Of a stretch of DNA of 62,327 nucleotides, positions 18,488 through 26,941 are shown in pieces. The translations under genes and the position numbers were made by a program. The DNA is from Jannaschia marina. Its GTDB lineage: Bacteria > Pseudomonadota > Alphaproteobacteria > Rhodobacterales > Rhodobacteraceae. The DNA lies in the NCBI RefSeq assembly GCF_013404595.1, contig NZ_JABVAX010000017.1, positions 1 through 62,327 of the forward strand, given 5' to 3'. The notes under the pieces are model-generated. The model worked only from the letters and a program-made list of their open reading frames with translations, was not told where the DNA came from and searched no databases. Positions within the stretch are counted from its first letter, which is position 1. Each line of letters starts with the position of its first letter.

Positions 18488-20320
18488 CTATTCCTCGACC
18501 CACCAGACATCCGGCTGGAACCCGATCCAGTCGCCGTAGATCGGCAGGCGGTCGGCCGGGTACTTGAGGTCGGCACGATGGGCGATCCAGCTGACGGGGT
18601 TGTGCCAGATCGGCACGACATAGCGGCCCGCCGTCAGTACACGATCGAGCGCGCGCACCGCAGCGACGTAGTCGTCCTGGCTCCCGGCCGACAGCATCGC
18701 CTCGATCATCGCCGCGATCGCCGGGTCGGAGGCTCCCATGAGGTTGCGCGTCCCCGGCGTCTCGACGCCCGCCGGCCCCCAATAGCCCAGCTGCTCGTTG
18801 CCCGGGCTGAGCGTCAGGCCCCACTGGTACCAGATCATATCGAAGTCATAGGCCGCGCGGCGGTCGTTGAACTGCGCGCTGTCGACCGAGGCGACGGAGA
18901 CGGAGATGCCGAGCCGCTTGAGCGCCTCCACGTAGATGTCGACGATCGAGGCCACCTCCGAGGAGCCCTGCGGCACGAGGATCTCGAAGGAGACCGGGCC
19001 ATCGGGGCCCGTCAGCCGTCCGCCGTCGACGGTATAGCCGGCCTCCTGCAGCAGGCGGGTCGCCTGGCGCAGGCCGCGCCGGTTGCCGGCCGATCCGTCG
19101 GTGGACGGCAGCTCGTAGCCCTCGATCGTGCCCGGGAGGAGGTCCGCCGCCATCGGTGCAAGCAGCTCCTCCACCCGACCCGTCGCGGCCCCCGGCTCCA
19201 TCCCGAGGGGCGAGTTCGAGAAGTAGGAGGTGATCCGCGGCTGTTCGCCCGCGTTGATGACGCCGTTGGTGTAGTCGAAGTTGAACGCCTGTATCATGGC
19301 TTCGCGCACCCGCCAGTCGGCGAAGAACGGCTTTCGGGTGTTCATGACGAGACCCGTCATCCCGCTCGGACGCTGGTGCGGCACCTCCGAGAGCACGATG
19401 TCGCCGGAGCGCACGGCGGGGAAATCGTAGTCCCGCGCCCAGCGGGCAGCGTTGGTCTCGCGCATGGTCGACAACTCGCCGCCCTTGAACGCCTCGAAAT
19501 GCGCCGTCGCATCGGCGAAGAACTCCATGCGGATCGTTCCGACGTTGTTCGTGCCCCGCCGGAACGGAAGGTCCGCACCCCAGTAGTCCTCGTCGAGCGT
19601 CAGCTCGACATAGCGACCCGCCTCGACGTCAGTGACGACGTAGGGCGCGCTGGAGATCGGCAGGTTGCCGAGGCCCGAGCGGAAAAACGCCGATGGATCG
19701 TCGGCATACTGCGCCGCCTTCATGATCGGGCGCAGACCGATGCTCATCAGAAGCTCCCGATCCGGGCTGTCGATGGTGAAGCGAACGCGCCCCTCACCCA
19801 GATCCTCGACCGCTTCAACCTTGGAGAACGCGCTGCGATAGCGCCCGTTCGCACCCTCCTCGCCCAGAATGTTCCAGGACCAGATGACGTCCTCTACCGT
19901 CACCGGCGTGCCGTCCGAGAACCGCGCCGCCGGGTTCAGCGTAAAGGTGATCTCCGTTTGCGCCTCGTTCACTTCGACGGTCTCGGCCAGAAGCCCGTAG
20001 AGCGTGAACGGCTCGTCATAGGCGCGCCCGAGAAGGCTCTCGTAGGCGAGGAAGCGCAACTGCCAGGGGACCCGGCCCTGACCGATGTGGGGATTGAGGC
20101 TGTCGAAGCTGCCGACCTGCCCATCGGAGAAGATGCCACCCTTCGGCGCATCGGGATTTGCCTGCGGCAGATGGGTGTAGTCGGGGGGCAGCGCGGGCTC
20201 GCCGTAGAGGGCGATGCCATGTCCATCGGCAAACGCCGGGCGCGCGAATCCCAGGACCGCCAGAGTTGCAAGCGTTGCAAATTTGCGAAGCCCGATTCTT
20301 CGGAAACACTGACCTGCCAT
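18488..20320 (-). CDS. Extracellular solute-binding protein family 5 (YejA-like)
   Basis: A 610-residue periplasmic binding protein. The N-terminus is a signal peptide (cleavage after ARPAFA). The mature protein has the family-5 layout: HGIALYGEPALPPDYTHLPQANPDAPKGG, the hallmark LAETVEVNEAQTEITFTLNPAARFSDGTPVTVEDVIWSW (about residues 109-147) and a C-terminal RALDRVLTAGRYVVPIWHNPVSWIAHRADL. These features fit YejA-type oligopeptide/microcin receptors. The partner yejBEF genes are not beside it. It reads away from the candidate small RNA at 20433. Confidence 0.9.
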   Translation of the reverse strand: MAGQCFRRIGLRKFATLATLAVLGFARPAFADGHGIALYGEPALPPDYTHLPQANPDAPKGGIFSDGQVGSFDSLNPHIGQGRVPWQLRFLAYESLLGRAYDEPFTLYGLLAETVEVNEAQTEITFTLNPAARFSDGTPVTVEDVIWSWNILGEEGANGRYRSAFSKVEAVEDLGEGRVRFTIDSPDRELLMSIGLRPIMKAAQYADDPSAFFRSGLGNLPISSAPYVVTDVEAGRYVELTLDEDYWGADLPFRRGTNNVGTIRMEFFADATAHFEAFKGGELSTMRETNAARWARDYDFPAVRSGDIVLSEVPHQRPSGMTGLVMNTRKPFFADWRVREAMIQAFNFDYTNGVINAGEQPRITSYFSNSPLGMEPGAATGRVEELLAPMAADLLPGTIEGYELPSTDGSAGNRRGLRQATRLLQEAGYTVDGGRLTGPDGPVSFEILVPQGSSEVASIVDIYVEALKRLGISVSVASVDSAQFNDRRAAYDFDMIWYQWGLTLSPGNEQLGYWGPAGVETPGTRNLMGASDPAIAAMIEAMLSAGSQDDYVAAVRALDRVLTAGRYVVPIWHNPVSWIAHRADLKYPADRLPIYGDWIGFQPDVWWVEE

Positions 20321-20397
20321 TGTCTTGTCCTTCGGTAACAGCCTGTTGAATTTGAGGTTTATCCGAAACGCATCCGGCCTTCAGGCAAAACTTTCGC

Positions 20398-20426
20398 TTG
20401 GACTCCGTGACGTGAACGTCTATAAG
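20398..20426 (+). promoter_or_regulatory. Sigma-70-like promoter of candidate small RNA
   Basis: TTGGAC (20398-20403) and TATAAG (20421-20426) are separated by exactly 17 bases, close to consensus for a housekeeping promoter. No protein start follows at a suitable distance; a short hairpin-rich sequence ending in a strong terminator follows instead. Confidence 0.6.
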
Positions 20427-20432
20427 AACGGT

Positions 20433-20507
20433 ACTGCTCGATAGGTTTCTTGCCTGTATGAAACCTGCCTCAATGACTTAGCGCCGGCCTTGTGCCGGCG
20501 TTTTTTT
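20433..20507 (+). ncRNA. Candidate small RNA (about 75 nt)
   Basis: The transcript predicted from the promoter at 20398-20426 would start near 20433. It contains a first stem-loop in which AGGTTTC pairs with GAAACCT around TTGCCTGTAT, then a single-stranded stretch (GCCTCAATGACTTA). It ends at a rho-independent terminator: CGCCGGC (20482-20488), loop, GCCGGCG (20494-20500) and seven T. No reading frame is present. It sits in the 340-bp gap between the divergent YejA-like and bdhA genes. The ends and the existence of the RNA are inferred from sequence only. Confidence 0.55.
20482..20507 (+). terminator. Rho-independent terminator
   Basis: Seven perfect G/C base pairs (CGCCGGC / GCCGGCG) with a 5-base loop are followed by TTTTTTT. 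No annotated gene ends immediately upstream on this strand, which is what drew attention to the small RNA. Confidence 0.85.
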
Positions 20508-20659
20508 GTCCGAGCAGAAAGATTTACCTGTCGATTTGCCTTGTGGAAGCCCGGTTCGGAACGGACCGGCGCGATGTACGTTTTGCGCAGACCCCGACTT
20601 TCGCAGGCGCAGCATCTGTGGTCCAGTCGGCGGCAACCGGACAGCAAGGGAATGCCGAT

Positions 20660-21433
20660 ATGTCGCTTCAGGGAAAAACCGCGGTCGTCACCGGATCGAA
20701 CTCCGGCATCGGGCTCGGCGTGGCCCGCAGCTTTGCCGCGGCAGGGCTGAACGTCGTGCTCAACTCCTACACCGACGACAAGGCCGACCATGCGCTGGCC
20801 GAGGAGCTGGCGACGGCCCACGGCGTCGACGTGCGCTACATCCAGGCCGACATGTCGAAGGGCAAGGAAGCCCGCGCCCTGATCGAGAAGGCCGGAGCCT
20901 GCGACGTGCTCGTCAACAACGCCGGCATCCAGCATGTCGCCGGCATCGACGAGTTTCCGGCCGACAAGTGGGACGCGATCATCGCGATCAACATGTCCTC
21001 GGCCTTCCATACGACCGCTGCCGCCCTGCCGATGATGCGCGAGGCCGGATGGGGCCGCGTCATCAACATCGCCTCCGCCCACGGGCTGACGGCCTCGCCC
21101 TACAAGTCCGCCTATGTCGCGGCGAAGCACGGCGTCGTCGGCATGACCAAAGTCGTCGCGCTGGAAACGGCGGAAGAGCCGATCACCGCCAATGCCATCT
21201 GCCCCGGCTACGTGATGACGCCCCTCGTCGAGGAGCAGATCCCCGACACGATGAAGAAATACGACATGGACCGCGAGACGGCGATCCGAGAGGTCCTGTT
21301 GACGCGCCAGCCGTCGAAGGAGTTCGCCACGACCGATCAGCTCGGCGGCACCGCGCTCTTCCTCTGCTCCGATCACGCCGCCCAGATCACCGGCACGACG
21401 ATCAGCGTCGACGGCGGCTGGACGGCGCTATGA
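20660..21433 (+). CDS. bdhA: 3-hydroxybutyrate dehydrogenase (SDR family)
   Basis: A 257-residue short-chain dehydrogenase. The NAD-binding loop is TGSNSGIG (about residues 12-19), NNAG is at about 88-91, and the catalytic Ser-Tyr-Lys lie in IASAHGLTASPYKSAYVAAKHG. QHVAGIDEFP and GYVMTPLVEEQIPD fit D-3-hydroxybutyrate dehydrogenases, which oxidise the polyhydroxybutyrate monomer to acetoacetate. The ATG is chosen by homology and by a CAAGGGA upstream. The stop overlaps the next start (ATGA), beginning a four-gene coupled operon. Confidence 0.9.
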   Translation: MSLQGKTAVVTGSNSGIGLGVARSFAAAGLNVVLNSYTDDKADHALAEELATAHGVDVRYIQADMSKGKEARALIEKAGACDVLVNNAGIQHVAGIDEFPADKWDAIIAINMSSAFHTTAAALPMMREAGWGRVINIASAHGLTASPYKSAYVAAKHGVVGMTKVVALETAEEPITANAICPGYVMTPLVEEQIPDTMKKYDMDRETAIREVLLTRQPSKEFATTDQLGGTALFLCSDHAAQITGTTISVDGGWTAL

Positions 21434-21846
21434 GCAACGAGGACGCGAAGCGCGACAAGCTCGAGATCGAAGACACCTATCTCTGCGGTTCCGCCTTCAC
21501 CCGCGTGAGCCTGAAGGACAGCACCTTTCGCGACGCCCACCTGATGAACACGCTCTTCGAGGACATCGATGCAACCGGTCTGCGCTTCGAGAACGCGAAT
21601 CTGAGCGATGCGCGGCTCCATGACGTGAACCTGTCGAAGGCGCACGTCGAATACGCCAACCTCACGGGGCTCGAAATCACCGACGCGAACATGACCGGTA
21701 CGCGGATCACGAACGTCAACATGACGGGCTTTCACCTCTCGAACGTCAACCTCACCGATGCGTCGATCAGCAACGGCAATTATGCCGGGCTGACGATCGA
21801 CGGCATCCTCGTGACGGACCTTCTGAAGAAGTGGGCCGATGGCTGA
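21430..21846 (+). CDS. Pentapeptide repeat protein
   Basis: A 138-residue protein built from A(N/D)LxX-type pentapeptides. Visible units include FRDAHLMNTLFEDIDATGLRFENANLSDARLHDVNLSKAHVEYANLTGL and related NVNMTGF and NVNLTDA units, predicting a right-handed quadrilateral beta-helix of about 20 pentapeptides. Function is unknown; some such proteins mimic DNA. It is coupled to bdhA (ATGA) and overlaps the next gene by 8 bases, so its expression is tied to hydroxybutyrate metabolism. Confidence 0.85.
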   Translation: MSNEDAKRDKLEIEDTYLCGSAFTRVSLKDSTFRDAHLMNTLFEDIDATGLRFENANLSDARLHDVNLSKAHVEYANLTGLEITDANMTGTRITNVNMTGFHLSNVNLTDASISNGNYAGLTIDGILVTDLLKKWADG

Positions 21847-22402
21847 TCGCCCCGCACCGCGCAAGCCGACGCTGCCGGCACGGATCGCGCTCCTGCTGAT
21901 CGAGCGGGCGGAGGTGCGCCTCGGCGTATCGCTGGCCTACGTGCGCGAGATCGCGGAGGCCGACCTCGGGCTCCTGCGGCGCTACAACCGGATCTTCGGC
22001 TTCCTCGACCCGGTCAATCACCTGCCCGCCGACGCCCATGCCGCCGCCCGCCTGCGCGGAACACTCGCCGCCGATTGCGGCAGCTGCGTCGAAGCGGAGA
22101 TCAACCTCGCGCGCCGGGCCGGCCTGAAGCCCGCAACGATCGACGCCATCCTCGCCGGCGACCCGTCACTGCCCGCGCCCCTTCCCGCGATCATCCGGCT
22201 CTCGGACGCCGTCACCTGCGACCGCGCCGACGACGCCGGGGCGCGGGCGGAAATCCTGCACCACTACGGCAAACGGGGGTTGATCGAACTCTCCTTCGCC
22301 ATGAATGGCGCGGCGCTCCTGCCCGGGGTCAAGCGTGCCATGGGCCACGCGACGGCCTGCGACCTCGAAACCATGCGCAAGCTGGCCGGGGCGAAGGCAT
22401 GA
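21839..22402 (+). CDS. AhpD/carboxymuconolactone decarboxylase-like protein
   Basis: A 187-residue helical protein. The AhpD-type motif is DCGSCVEAEINLARRAG (about residues 79-95), with the CxxC pair used for peroxidase/disulfide chemistry in AhpD. It is followed by LKPATIDAILAGDPSLPAPLPAIIRLSDAVTC, typical of the fold. The His that completes the AhpD site is not obvious. It lies in the bdhA operon, overlapping both neighbours, which hints at a role in lipid or polyhydroxybutyrate turnover, but the substrate is unknown. Confidence 0.7.
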   Translation: MADRPAPRKPTLPARIALLLIERAEVRLGVSLAYVREIAEADLGLLRRYNRIFGFLDPVNHLPADAHAAARLRGTLAADCGSCVEAEINLARRAGLKPATIDAILAGDPSLPAPLPAIIRLSDAVTCDRADDAGARAEILHHYGKRGLIELSFAMNGAALLPGVKRAMGHATACDLETMRKLAGAKA

Positions 22403-23412
22403 AAGCGAAACGCATCAACCTCGCCCTGCAGGGCGGCGGCGCCCACGGGGCCTTCACCTGGGGCGTGCTCGACCGGATCCTCGCCGACGACCGGCTCGAG
22501 ATCGCTGCCATCTCCGGCACCTCCGCCGGCGCACTGAACGGCGCGGCGGTCAAATGCGGCCTCGCCCGGGGCAGCCGGGATCTGGCCCGTGACACGCTGG
22601 AAGCCCTCTGGACGGATGTGGGCGCGCTCACCGACGAGCGCCTCGCCCCCTGGCTCGAAGCCTTCTCGCCTCTGGCCCTCAGCCACGGGGTCGAGATGTC
22701 GCCGCTCTACCAGGCGGGCGATATGTTCTCCCGGGCCGTGTCGCCCTACCTGACCGGCGGGGCGACGGAACATGCTCTGCGCCGCATCGTCGGGAAGTTG
22801 AATTTCAGGAGCATCTGTTCGGACGCGGGCCCGGATTTCCACATCTGCGCCACGAACGTGCGCACCGGCAAGATCAAGCTCTTCACCGGGCAGGCGATCG
22901 GGGTCGACGCGATCCTGGCCTCCGCCTGCCTGCCGACGCTCTTTCCCGCGGTCGAGATCGGGGGCGAACACTACTGGGACGGCGGCTACACCGGCAATCC
23001 AGCGCTCTTCCCGCTCTTCGAGGCGCATCTCCCGCGCGACATCCTCATCGTGAACATCAATCCGCTGGAGCGCCCGGAATTGCCGGTGACGGCCCGCGAC
23101 ATCCAGAACCGGATCAACGAGATCAGCTTCAACACCTCACTCCTGCGGGAGCTCCGCGCGATCGAGTTCGTGCAGCGCCTCGTGCGCGGCGGCAAGATCC
23201 CAGAGGGCGCGATGAAGGACGTCCTCGTCCACATGGTCGCCGACGACAGCCTGATGCGGCAGCTCTCGGTGGCGACGAAGACCGTCGCCAACCCCGTCGT
23301 CATGTCGCAATTGCGCAGCGCGGGGCACCGCGCGGCCGACGCTTTCCTCGACCGCGACTTCGACAAGGTCGGCGCGGCGTCGACCGTCAACCTCGAGGAG
23401 ATGTTCGGCTGA
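22399..23412 (+). CDS. Patatin-like phospholipase
   Basis: A 337-residue patatin-fold hydrolase. The oxyanion loop is GGGAHG (about residues 12-17), the nucleophile elbow GTSAG (about 40-44, Ser42) and the catalytic Asp is in DGG within YWDGGYTGNPALFP. No signal peptide or membrane helix is visible, so it is probably cytoplasmic. Patatins act as lipid acyl hydrolases, and some alphaproteobacterial members beside bdhA are thought to act on hydroxybutyrate granules. It is the last gene of the coupled operon with bdhA. Confidence 0.9.
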   Translation: MKAKRINLALQGGGAHGAFTWGVLDRILADDRLEIAAISGTSAGALNGAAVKCGLARGSRDLARDTLEALWTDVGALTDERLAPWLEAFSPLALSHGVEMSPLYQAGDMFSRAVSPYLTGGATEHALRRIVGKLNFRSICSDAGPDFHICATNVRTGKIKLFTGQAIGVDAILASACLPTLFPAVEIGGEHYWDGGYTGNPALFPLFEAHLPRDILIVNINPLERPELPVTARDIQNRINEISFNTSLLRELRAIEFVQRLVRGGKIPEGAMKDVLVHMVADDSLMRQLSVATKTVANPVVMSQLRSAGHRAADAFLDRDFDKVGAASTVNLEEMFG

Positions 23413-23521
23413 CGCCCTCGCATGACGCGGGATGACAGGGCCTTTGCGACCTGCTTAACTCCGGCGCGACAGGAACCGGCCAATGCGCCCCGCGTTTCCC
23501 TCCCAAAGGAAAGGAAACACA

Positions 23522-23869
23522 ATGAGCCGACACGACTTCGCCCAGGATTGGGTGCCCTTCCGCGATCCGATCCTCTCGACCTATCCCGAACTCGACGATG
23601 CCGACCTGGAGGCCGCCGACGGCTCCACCGCCGAACTCGCGCGGCGCATCGCCGAGAAGCGCGGCACCGACGCCGCGGAGGCGCAGCAGCGCCTGCACGA
23701 GTTCCTGGCCGGCCCGCTCCCGGCGGATGCATATGCCGCCCCCGTCCACGACAACGCCGCCGTGCGCGACAGCGGCGACTACGTTCCCGAAGGAGAAGAC
23801 CCGATGGCAGACGACGAGCGCTTCGGCGACGACACGACCCCCGACACGCCGATGGGTCGCACGCAGTGA
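23522..23869 (+). CDS. CsbD-like small acidic stress protein
   Basis: A 115-residue acidic protein. Residues 8-65 (DWVPFRDPILSTYPELDDADLEAADGSTAELARRI...GTDAAEAQQRLHEFL) follow the pattern of CsbD/YjbJ domains: Trp start, L-D-x-x-DL, E-L-A-x-x-I, EA..RL. The C-terminal half is disordered and rich in Asp. CsbD-like proteins are abundant general-stress proteins of unknown biochemistry. AAAGGAAA precedes the ATG. The stop overlaps the next start as GTGA. Confidence 0.7.
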   Translation: MSRHDFAQDWVPFRDPILSTYPELDDADLEAADGSTAELARRIAEKRGTDAAEAQQRLHEFLAGPLPADAYAAPVHDNAAVRDSGDYVPEGEDPMADDERFGDDTTPDTPMGRTQ

Positions 23870-24252
23870 AGGCGTTGCTCGCGGCCGCCCTCATCGTCCT
23901 CGCCCTGCCGGCGGGGGCGCATCCGACGCTGAACCTCGCCACCGACATCGACACCCGCTACCTCTGGTACGATGCCCCGAACACGACAGATGCCGGTGAC
24001 GCGCGCATCCGTATCGTTTTCAACGGCCACGAGGGGGCCGCGGCGCTGACGCCGAACCAGTACTGGGCCTACTCCCGTGCCTATCAAAGGCACCTCGCCC
24101 ATCTCTCGTTTCACCAGAGCGTCGCACAGGCCATCCCACGCGCCCGCCACCGCGCCTTCCGCGATGTGGTCGCGCGCTATCCGAACCTTCGGGTCGACGG
24201 CTTCGATCTGAAGATCAGCTACGGCGACGCCTTCATTACGCCAGACTTGTGA
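23866..24252 (+). CDS. Secreted hypothetical protein
   Basis: A 128-residue protein with a clear signal peptide (MKALLAAALIVLALPAGA before HPTLNLATD). The mature part has many aromatic residues (TRYLWYDAP, NQYWAYSRAYQRHLAHLSFHQS) and no recognised domain. The start is GTG 23866, forming a GTGA overlap with the CsbD-like stop. It converges on the regulator gene with 17 bases of overlap at the 3' ends. Confidence 0.65.
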   Translation: MKALLAAALIVLALPAGAHPTLNLATDIDTRYLWYDAPNTTDAGDARIRIVFNGHEGAAALTPNQYWAYSRAYQRHLAHLSFHQSVAQAIPRARHRAFRDVVARYPNLRVDGFDLKISYGDAFITPDL

Positions 24253-24859
24253 CCCAGAGAATCGTCGCGTCCTCGGGCGAGGTGGAGATGACGTTGTGGC
24301 CCATGGACGCGTCGTAATACGCGCTGTCGCCGCGCTTCATGTCGACCGGCTCGTAGAACTCGAGGAAGAGCCGCACGGTGCCCGTCAGCACGAGCATGAA
24401 CTCCTCGCCGCCATGGCGAACCCAACCGTCGAACTCGTCGAAGCTGCGCGCCCGGATCCGGGCACGGTAGGGTAGCATGGTCTTCTTTGTCATCGACGCC
24501 GCCAGCAGCTCGTGCTCGTAGGTCGTCGTCACATGCGCCTGACCCTCGCCGAGGCGCGTGATGTCGCGCCGCCCCATCACCTGCGCCTTGCTCGGCGGCG
24601 TGAAGAGCTGCGGCACGCTGATCTCGAGCCCAGTGGCCAGCTTCTTCAGCGCGTCGAAGGTGGGCGACATCTGCCCGTTCTCGATCTTCGAGAGAGTGGA
24701 GCGCGCAAGCCCCGCTTGCTGCGCCGCCTGTTCCAGCGTCCAGCCGCGCGACTTGCGCAGGTCGCGCACCCGCACCCCGAGGTCGAGCGGTTCGGCTTGG
24801 ACCTCGGCCCCGTTTTCGCGGGCAAGGCGGATAAGGCTGGGTTCATCGCTTTGGGTCAT
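24236..24859 (-). CDS. XRE-family regulator with C-terminal cupin
   Basis: A 207-residue repressor. The N-terminal helix-turn-helix is VRDLRKSRGWTLEQAAQQAGLARSTLSKIENGQMSPTFDALKKLATGLEI (about residues 30-79). The C-terminal cupin (about 130-205) includes GWVRHGGEEFMLVLTGTVRLFL and DSAYYDASMGHNVIS, a probable ligand sensor. HTH-cupin regulators of this type control amino-acid, polyamine or sugar metabolism. The nearest downstream genes are kduD/kduI, 70 bases away on the same strand, though a GntR regulator is the better candidate for those. Confidence 0.9.
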   Translation of the reverse strand: MTQSDEPSLIRLARENGAEVQAEPLDLGVRVRDLRKSRGWTLEQAAQQAGLARSTLSKIENGQMSPTFDALKKLATGLEISVPQLFTPPSKAQVMGRRDITRLGEGQAHVTTTYEHELLAASMTKKTMLPYRARIRARSFDEFDGWVRHGGEEFMLVLTGTVRLFLEFYEPVDMKRGDSAYYDASMGHNVISTSPEDATILWVTSLA

Positions 24860-24929
24860 GCGCGCTTTTAGGAAACGCCCCGCAGCGCCTCAAGCAAGAT
24901 AATTTGCGGGTGACGCGACGCCGGGCCGC

Positions 24930-25658
24930 CTAGCGGGCAAGCCAGCCACCATCGACGTTGAGGACCGCACCGTTGACATAGTCGGACGCCGGTGCCGAGA
25001 GGTAGACCGCGGTCTGCGCGATATCCTCCGCCCGGCCCCAGCGACCGGCGGGGATCCGGTCGAGGATGGCCCGGTTGCGTTCGGGGTCGGCGCGCAGGGC
25101 CTCGGTGTTGTTCGTCTCGATGTATCCGGGCGCGATCGCGTTCACGTTGATCCCCCGCCCCGCCCATTCGTTGCAGAGCGCCTTCGTCAGCCCGGCGACC
25201 CCGTGCTTCGACGCCGCGTAGGACGGAACGCGGATGCCCCCCTGGAACGACAGCAGTGACGCGATGTTGACGATCTTGCCGGTGCCCTCCCGCGCGAAGA
25301 CGGCGCGGGCAAAGGCCTGGCACGTGAAGAAGAGCGCCTTGAGGTTCACATCCATAACCGCGTCCCAGTCGGCCTCGGCGAAGTCGGTCGCATCGTCGCG
25401 CCGGATGATGCCCGCATTGTTGACCAGCACATCGATCGGACGCGCGTCGAAGACGTCACGCGCCGCCATCGGGTCGGCGAAGTCGAGCACCATCTCCTCG
25501 GCCGAGGCGATCCGCCCGACCGTCTCCGCGCACGTTCGGCGGCCGGCACAGATGACATGCGCCCCCGCCGCGCCGAGCGCCACGGCGACGGCCTGCCCGA
25601 TCCCGGTGTTGGCCCCGGTGACGAGCGCCGTGCGACCGTTGAGGTCGAAGGCCGTCAC
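24930..25658 (-). CDS. kduD: 2-dehydro-3-deoxy-D-gluconate 5-dehydrogenase (KduD)
   Basis: A 242-residue SDR. It has TGANTGIG (about residues 14-21), NNAGIIRRDDATDF, the catalytic set IASLLSFQGGIRVPSYAASKHG and NAIAPGYIETNNTEALR with the KduD-typical TNNT motif, ending in NGAVLNVDGGWLAR. KduD interconverts 2,5-diketo-3-deoxygluconate and 2-keto-3-deoxygluconate in pectin/uronate breakdown. GTG 25658 is the start; it overlaps the kduI stop (GTGA). It is the distal gene of kdgF-kduI-kduD. Confidence 0.9.
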   Translation of the reverse strand: MTAFDLNGRTALVTGANTGIGQAVAVALGAAGAHVICAGRRTCAETVGRIASAEEMVLDFADPMAARDVFDARPIDVLVNNAGIIRRDDATDFAEADWDAVMDVNLKALFFTCQAFARAVFAREGTGKIVNIASLLSFQGGIRVPSYAASKHGVAGLTKALCNEWAGRGINVNAIAPGYIETNNTEALRADPERNRAILDRIPAGRWGRAEDIAQTAVYLSAPASDYVNGAVLNVDGGWLAR

Positions 25659-26479
25659 CGCAGATCCTCCATCGCGACCATCTCGACGTCCTTGTAGTCG
25701 ACGTTGTCGCCCGCCATCGCCCAGCAGAACGTATAGCTCCCGGTGCCGCAACCGCAGTGGATCGACCACGGCGGCGAGACCACCGCCTCCTCGTTCTGCA
25801 TCACCAGGTGGCGCGTTTCCTGCGGCTCGCCCATGAAGTGGAAGATGCGGTTCGCGGGATCGAGGTCGAAATAGAGGTAGGCCTCCATCCGCCGGTCATG
25901 CAGATGCGCGGGCATCGTGTTCCAGACCGATCCGCCATGGAACATCGTGTAACCCATGACGAGCTGGCAGCTTTCCATCACGTCGGGGTGGATGAACTGG
26001 TAGATCGTGCGGTCGTTCGCCGTCTCGGGCGCGCCCATCTTCACCTGCCCGGCCTCGCCGATCTTGATGAGCTTCGCGGGAAAGCTCCGATGCGCCGGTG
26101 CGGAGACGAGGTAGAACCGCCCGCCCGTGCCGAACGTCACCGGCCCGCTGCCGCGTCCGAGGTAGAGCACGTCGCCGCGCGCAAGCTCGTGGGTCTCGCC
26201 CCCCGCCGAGACGCGCGCCGTCTCCCCGATGTTGAGCACCCCCATCTCGCGCCGGTCGAGGATCGAGGGCGTGCCGCATTCCCGCACCTCGTCGAGCACG
26301 ATGTCGGCCCCGTCGGGGACGACACCCCCGACGATCATCCGGTCGTAATGCGTATAGTGCAGCCGCGCCTCGCCCGGCGCAAAAAGGCCACCGATATGGA
26401 AGCTGTCGCGCAGGGCCTGCGTATCCATTGCCCGGGTTTCGGCCTGGCTGACGGCGTGCAGGGTTGTCGTTGTGAGCAT
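25655..26479 (-). CDS. kduI: 5-dehydro-4-deoxy-D-glucuronate isomerase (KduI)
   Basis: A 274-residue isomerase. Family features are SFHIGGLFAPGEARLHYTHYDRMIVGG, REMGVLNIGE and the metal-binding cupin motif with MPAHLHDRRMEAYLYFD (His-x-His and Glu), then HLVMQNEEAVVSPPWSIHCGCGTGSYTFCWAMAGDN. KduI converts 5-keto-4-deoxyuronate to 2,5-diketo-3-deoxygluconate, one step after KdgF. The length matches the family (about 275-280). It is coupled to kduD and preceded by kdgF 12 bases upstream. Confidence 0.93.
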   Translation of the reverse strand: MLTTTTLHAVSQAETRAMDTQALRDSFHIGGLFAPGEARLHYTHYDRMIVGGVVPDGADIVLDEVRECGTPSILDRREMGVLNIGETARVSAGGETHELARGDVLYLGRGSGPVTFGTGGRFYLVSAPAHRSFPAKLIKIGEAGQVKMGAPETANDRTIYQFIHPDVMESCQLVMGYTMFHGGSVWNTMPAHLHDRRMEAYLYFDLDPANRIFHFMGEPQETRHLVMQNEEAVVSPPWSIHCGCGTGSYTFCWAMAGDNVDYKDVEMVAMEDLR

Positions 26480-26491
26480 GGGTCTGGCCTT

Positions 26492-26797
26492 TCAGAGAAA
26501 ATCGTCGCGTCGCGGTGTGAAACAGTCGACAAGCTCGCCCGCCTCGAGGCAGCGGCAGCCGTGCAGCGCCTCCGACGGGATGACGAAGCTGTCGCCGGCG
26601 CGGACGGTCGTGGCCGTCCCGTCGACGGTGAACTCGAACGCACCGGATTTGACGTAGGTCGACTGCACATGCGGATGCCGGTGCAGCGCACCCTCGGCAT
26701 CCGCCTCGAAGCGGAAGGAGACGACCATCAGGTCCGGGTGATCGGCCAGCACCTGCCGCTTCACCCCGTCTCCGAGATCGATCGTGGGGAAAGCCAT
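26492..26797 (-). CDS. kdgF: Cupin protein KdgF (unsaturated uronate linearisation)
   Basis: A 101-residue single-domain cupin. The metal site HRHPHVQSTYV (His-x-His plus Gln), GAFEFTVDG, RAGDSFVIPSEALHGCRCLEAGELVDCFTPRRDDFL closely follow KdgF, which opens 4,5-unsaturated galacturonate or guluronate monomers to the keto form used by KduI. The first gene of the uronate operon, it starts 27 bases from an operator-like CTGGTATGGTAGT site shared with the TRAP transporter arm. Confidence 0.88.
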   Translation of the reverse strand: MAFPTIDLGDGVKRQVLADHPDLMVVSFRFEADAEGALHRHPHVQSTYVKSGAFEFTVDGTATTVRAGDSFVIPSEALHGCRCLEAGELVDCFTPRRDDFL

Positions 26798-26823
26798 GCC
26801 GGTCTCCGTCCGCTTGCGAAATA

Positions 26824-26836
26824 CTGGTATGGTAGT
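26824..26836. promoter_or_regulatory. Putative GntR operator CTGGTATGGTAGT (kdgF arm)
   Basis: A 13-base string identical to 27656-27668 upstream of the TRAP binding protein. It lies between the divergent kdgF and gntR starts. At the second site it is part of a wider dyad (TACCATA/TATGGTA). A site in both promoters flanking the regulator gene points to control of both arms by that GntR protein. Confidence 0.6.
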
Positions 26837-26941
26837 TGACAGAGAAACCCGACCGTCGCAATACGGAAACCGACGGTTCGGTCCGGATCGCCCTCGCGTC
26901 CGCACGACGGGACGGCTAGGACCGGCCCGCAACCAGGGCGG

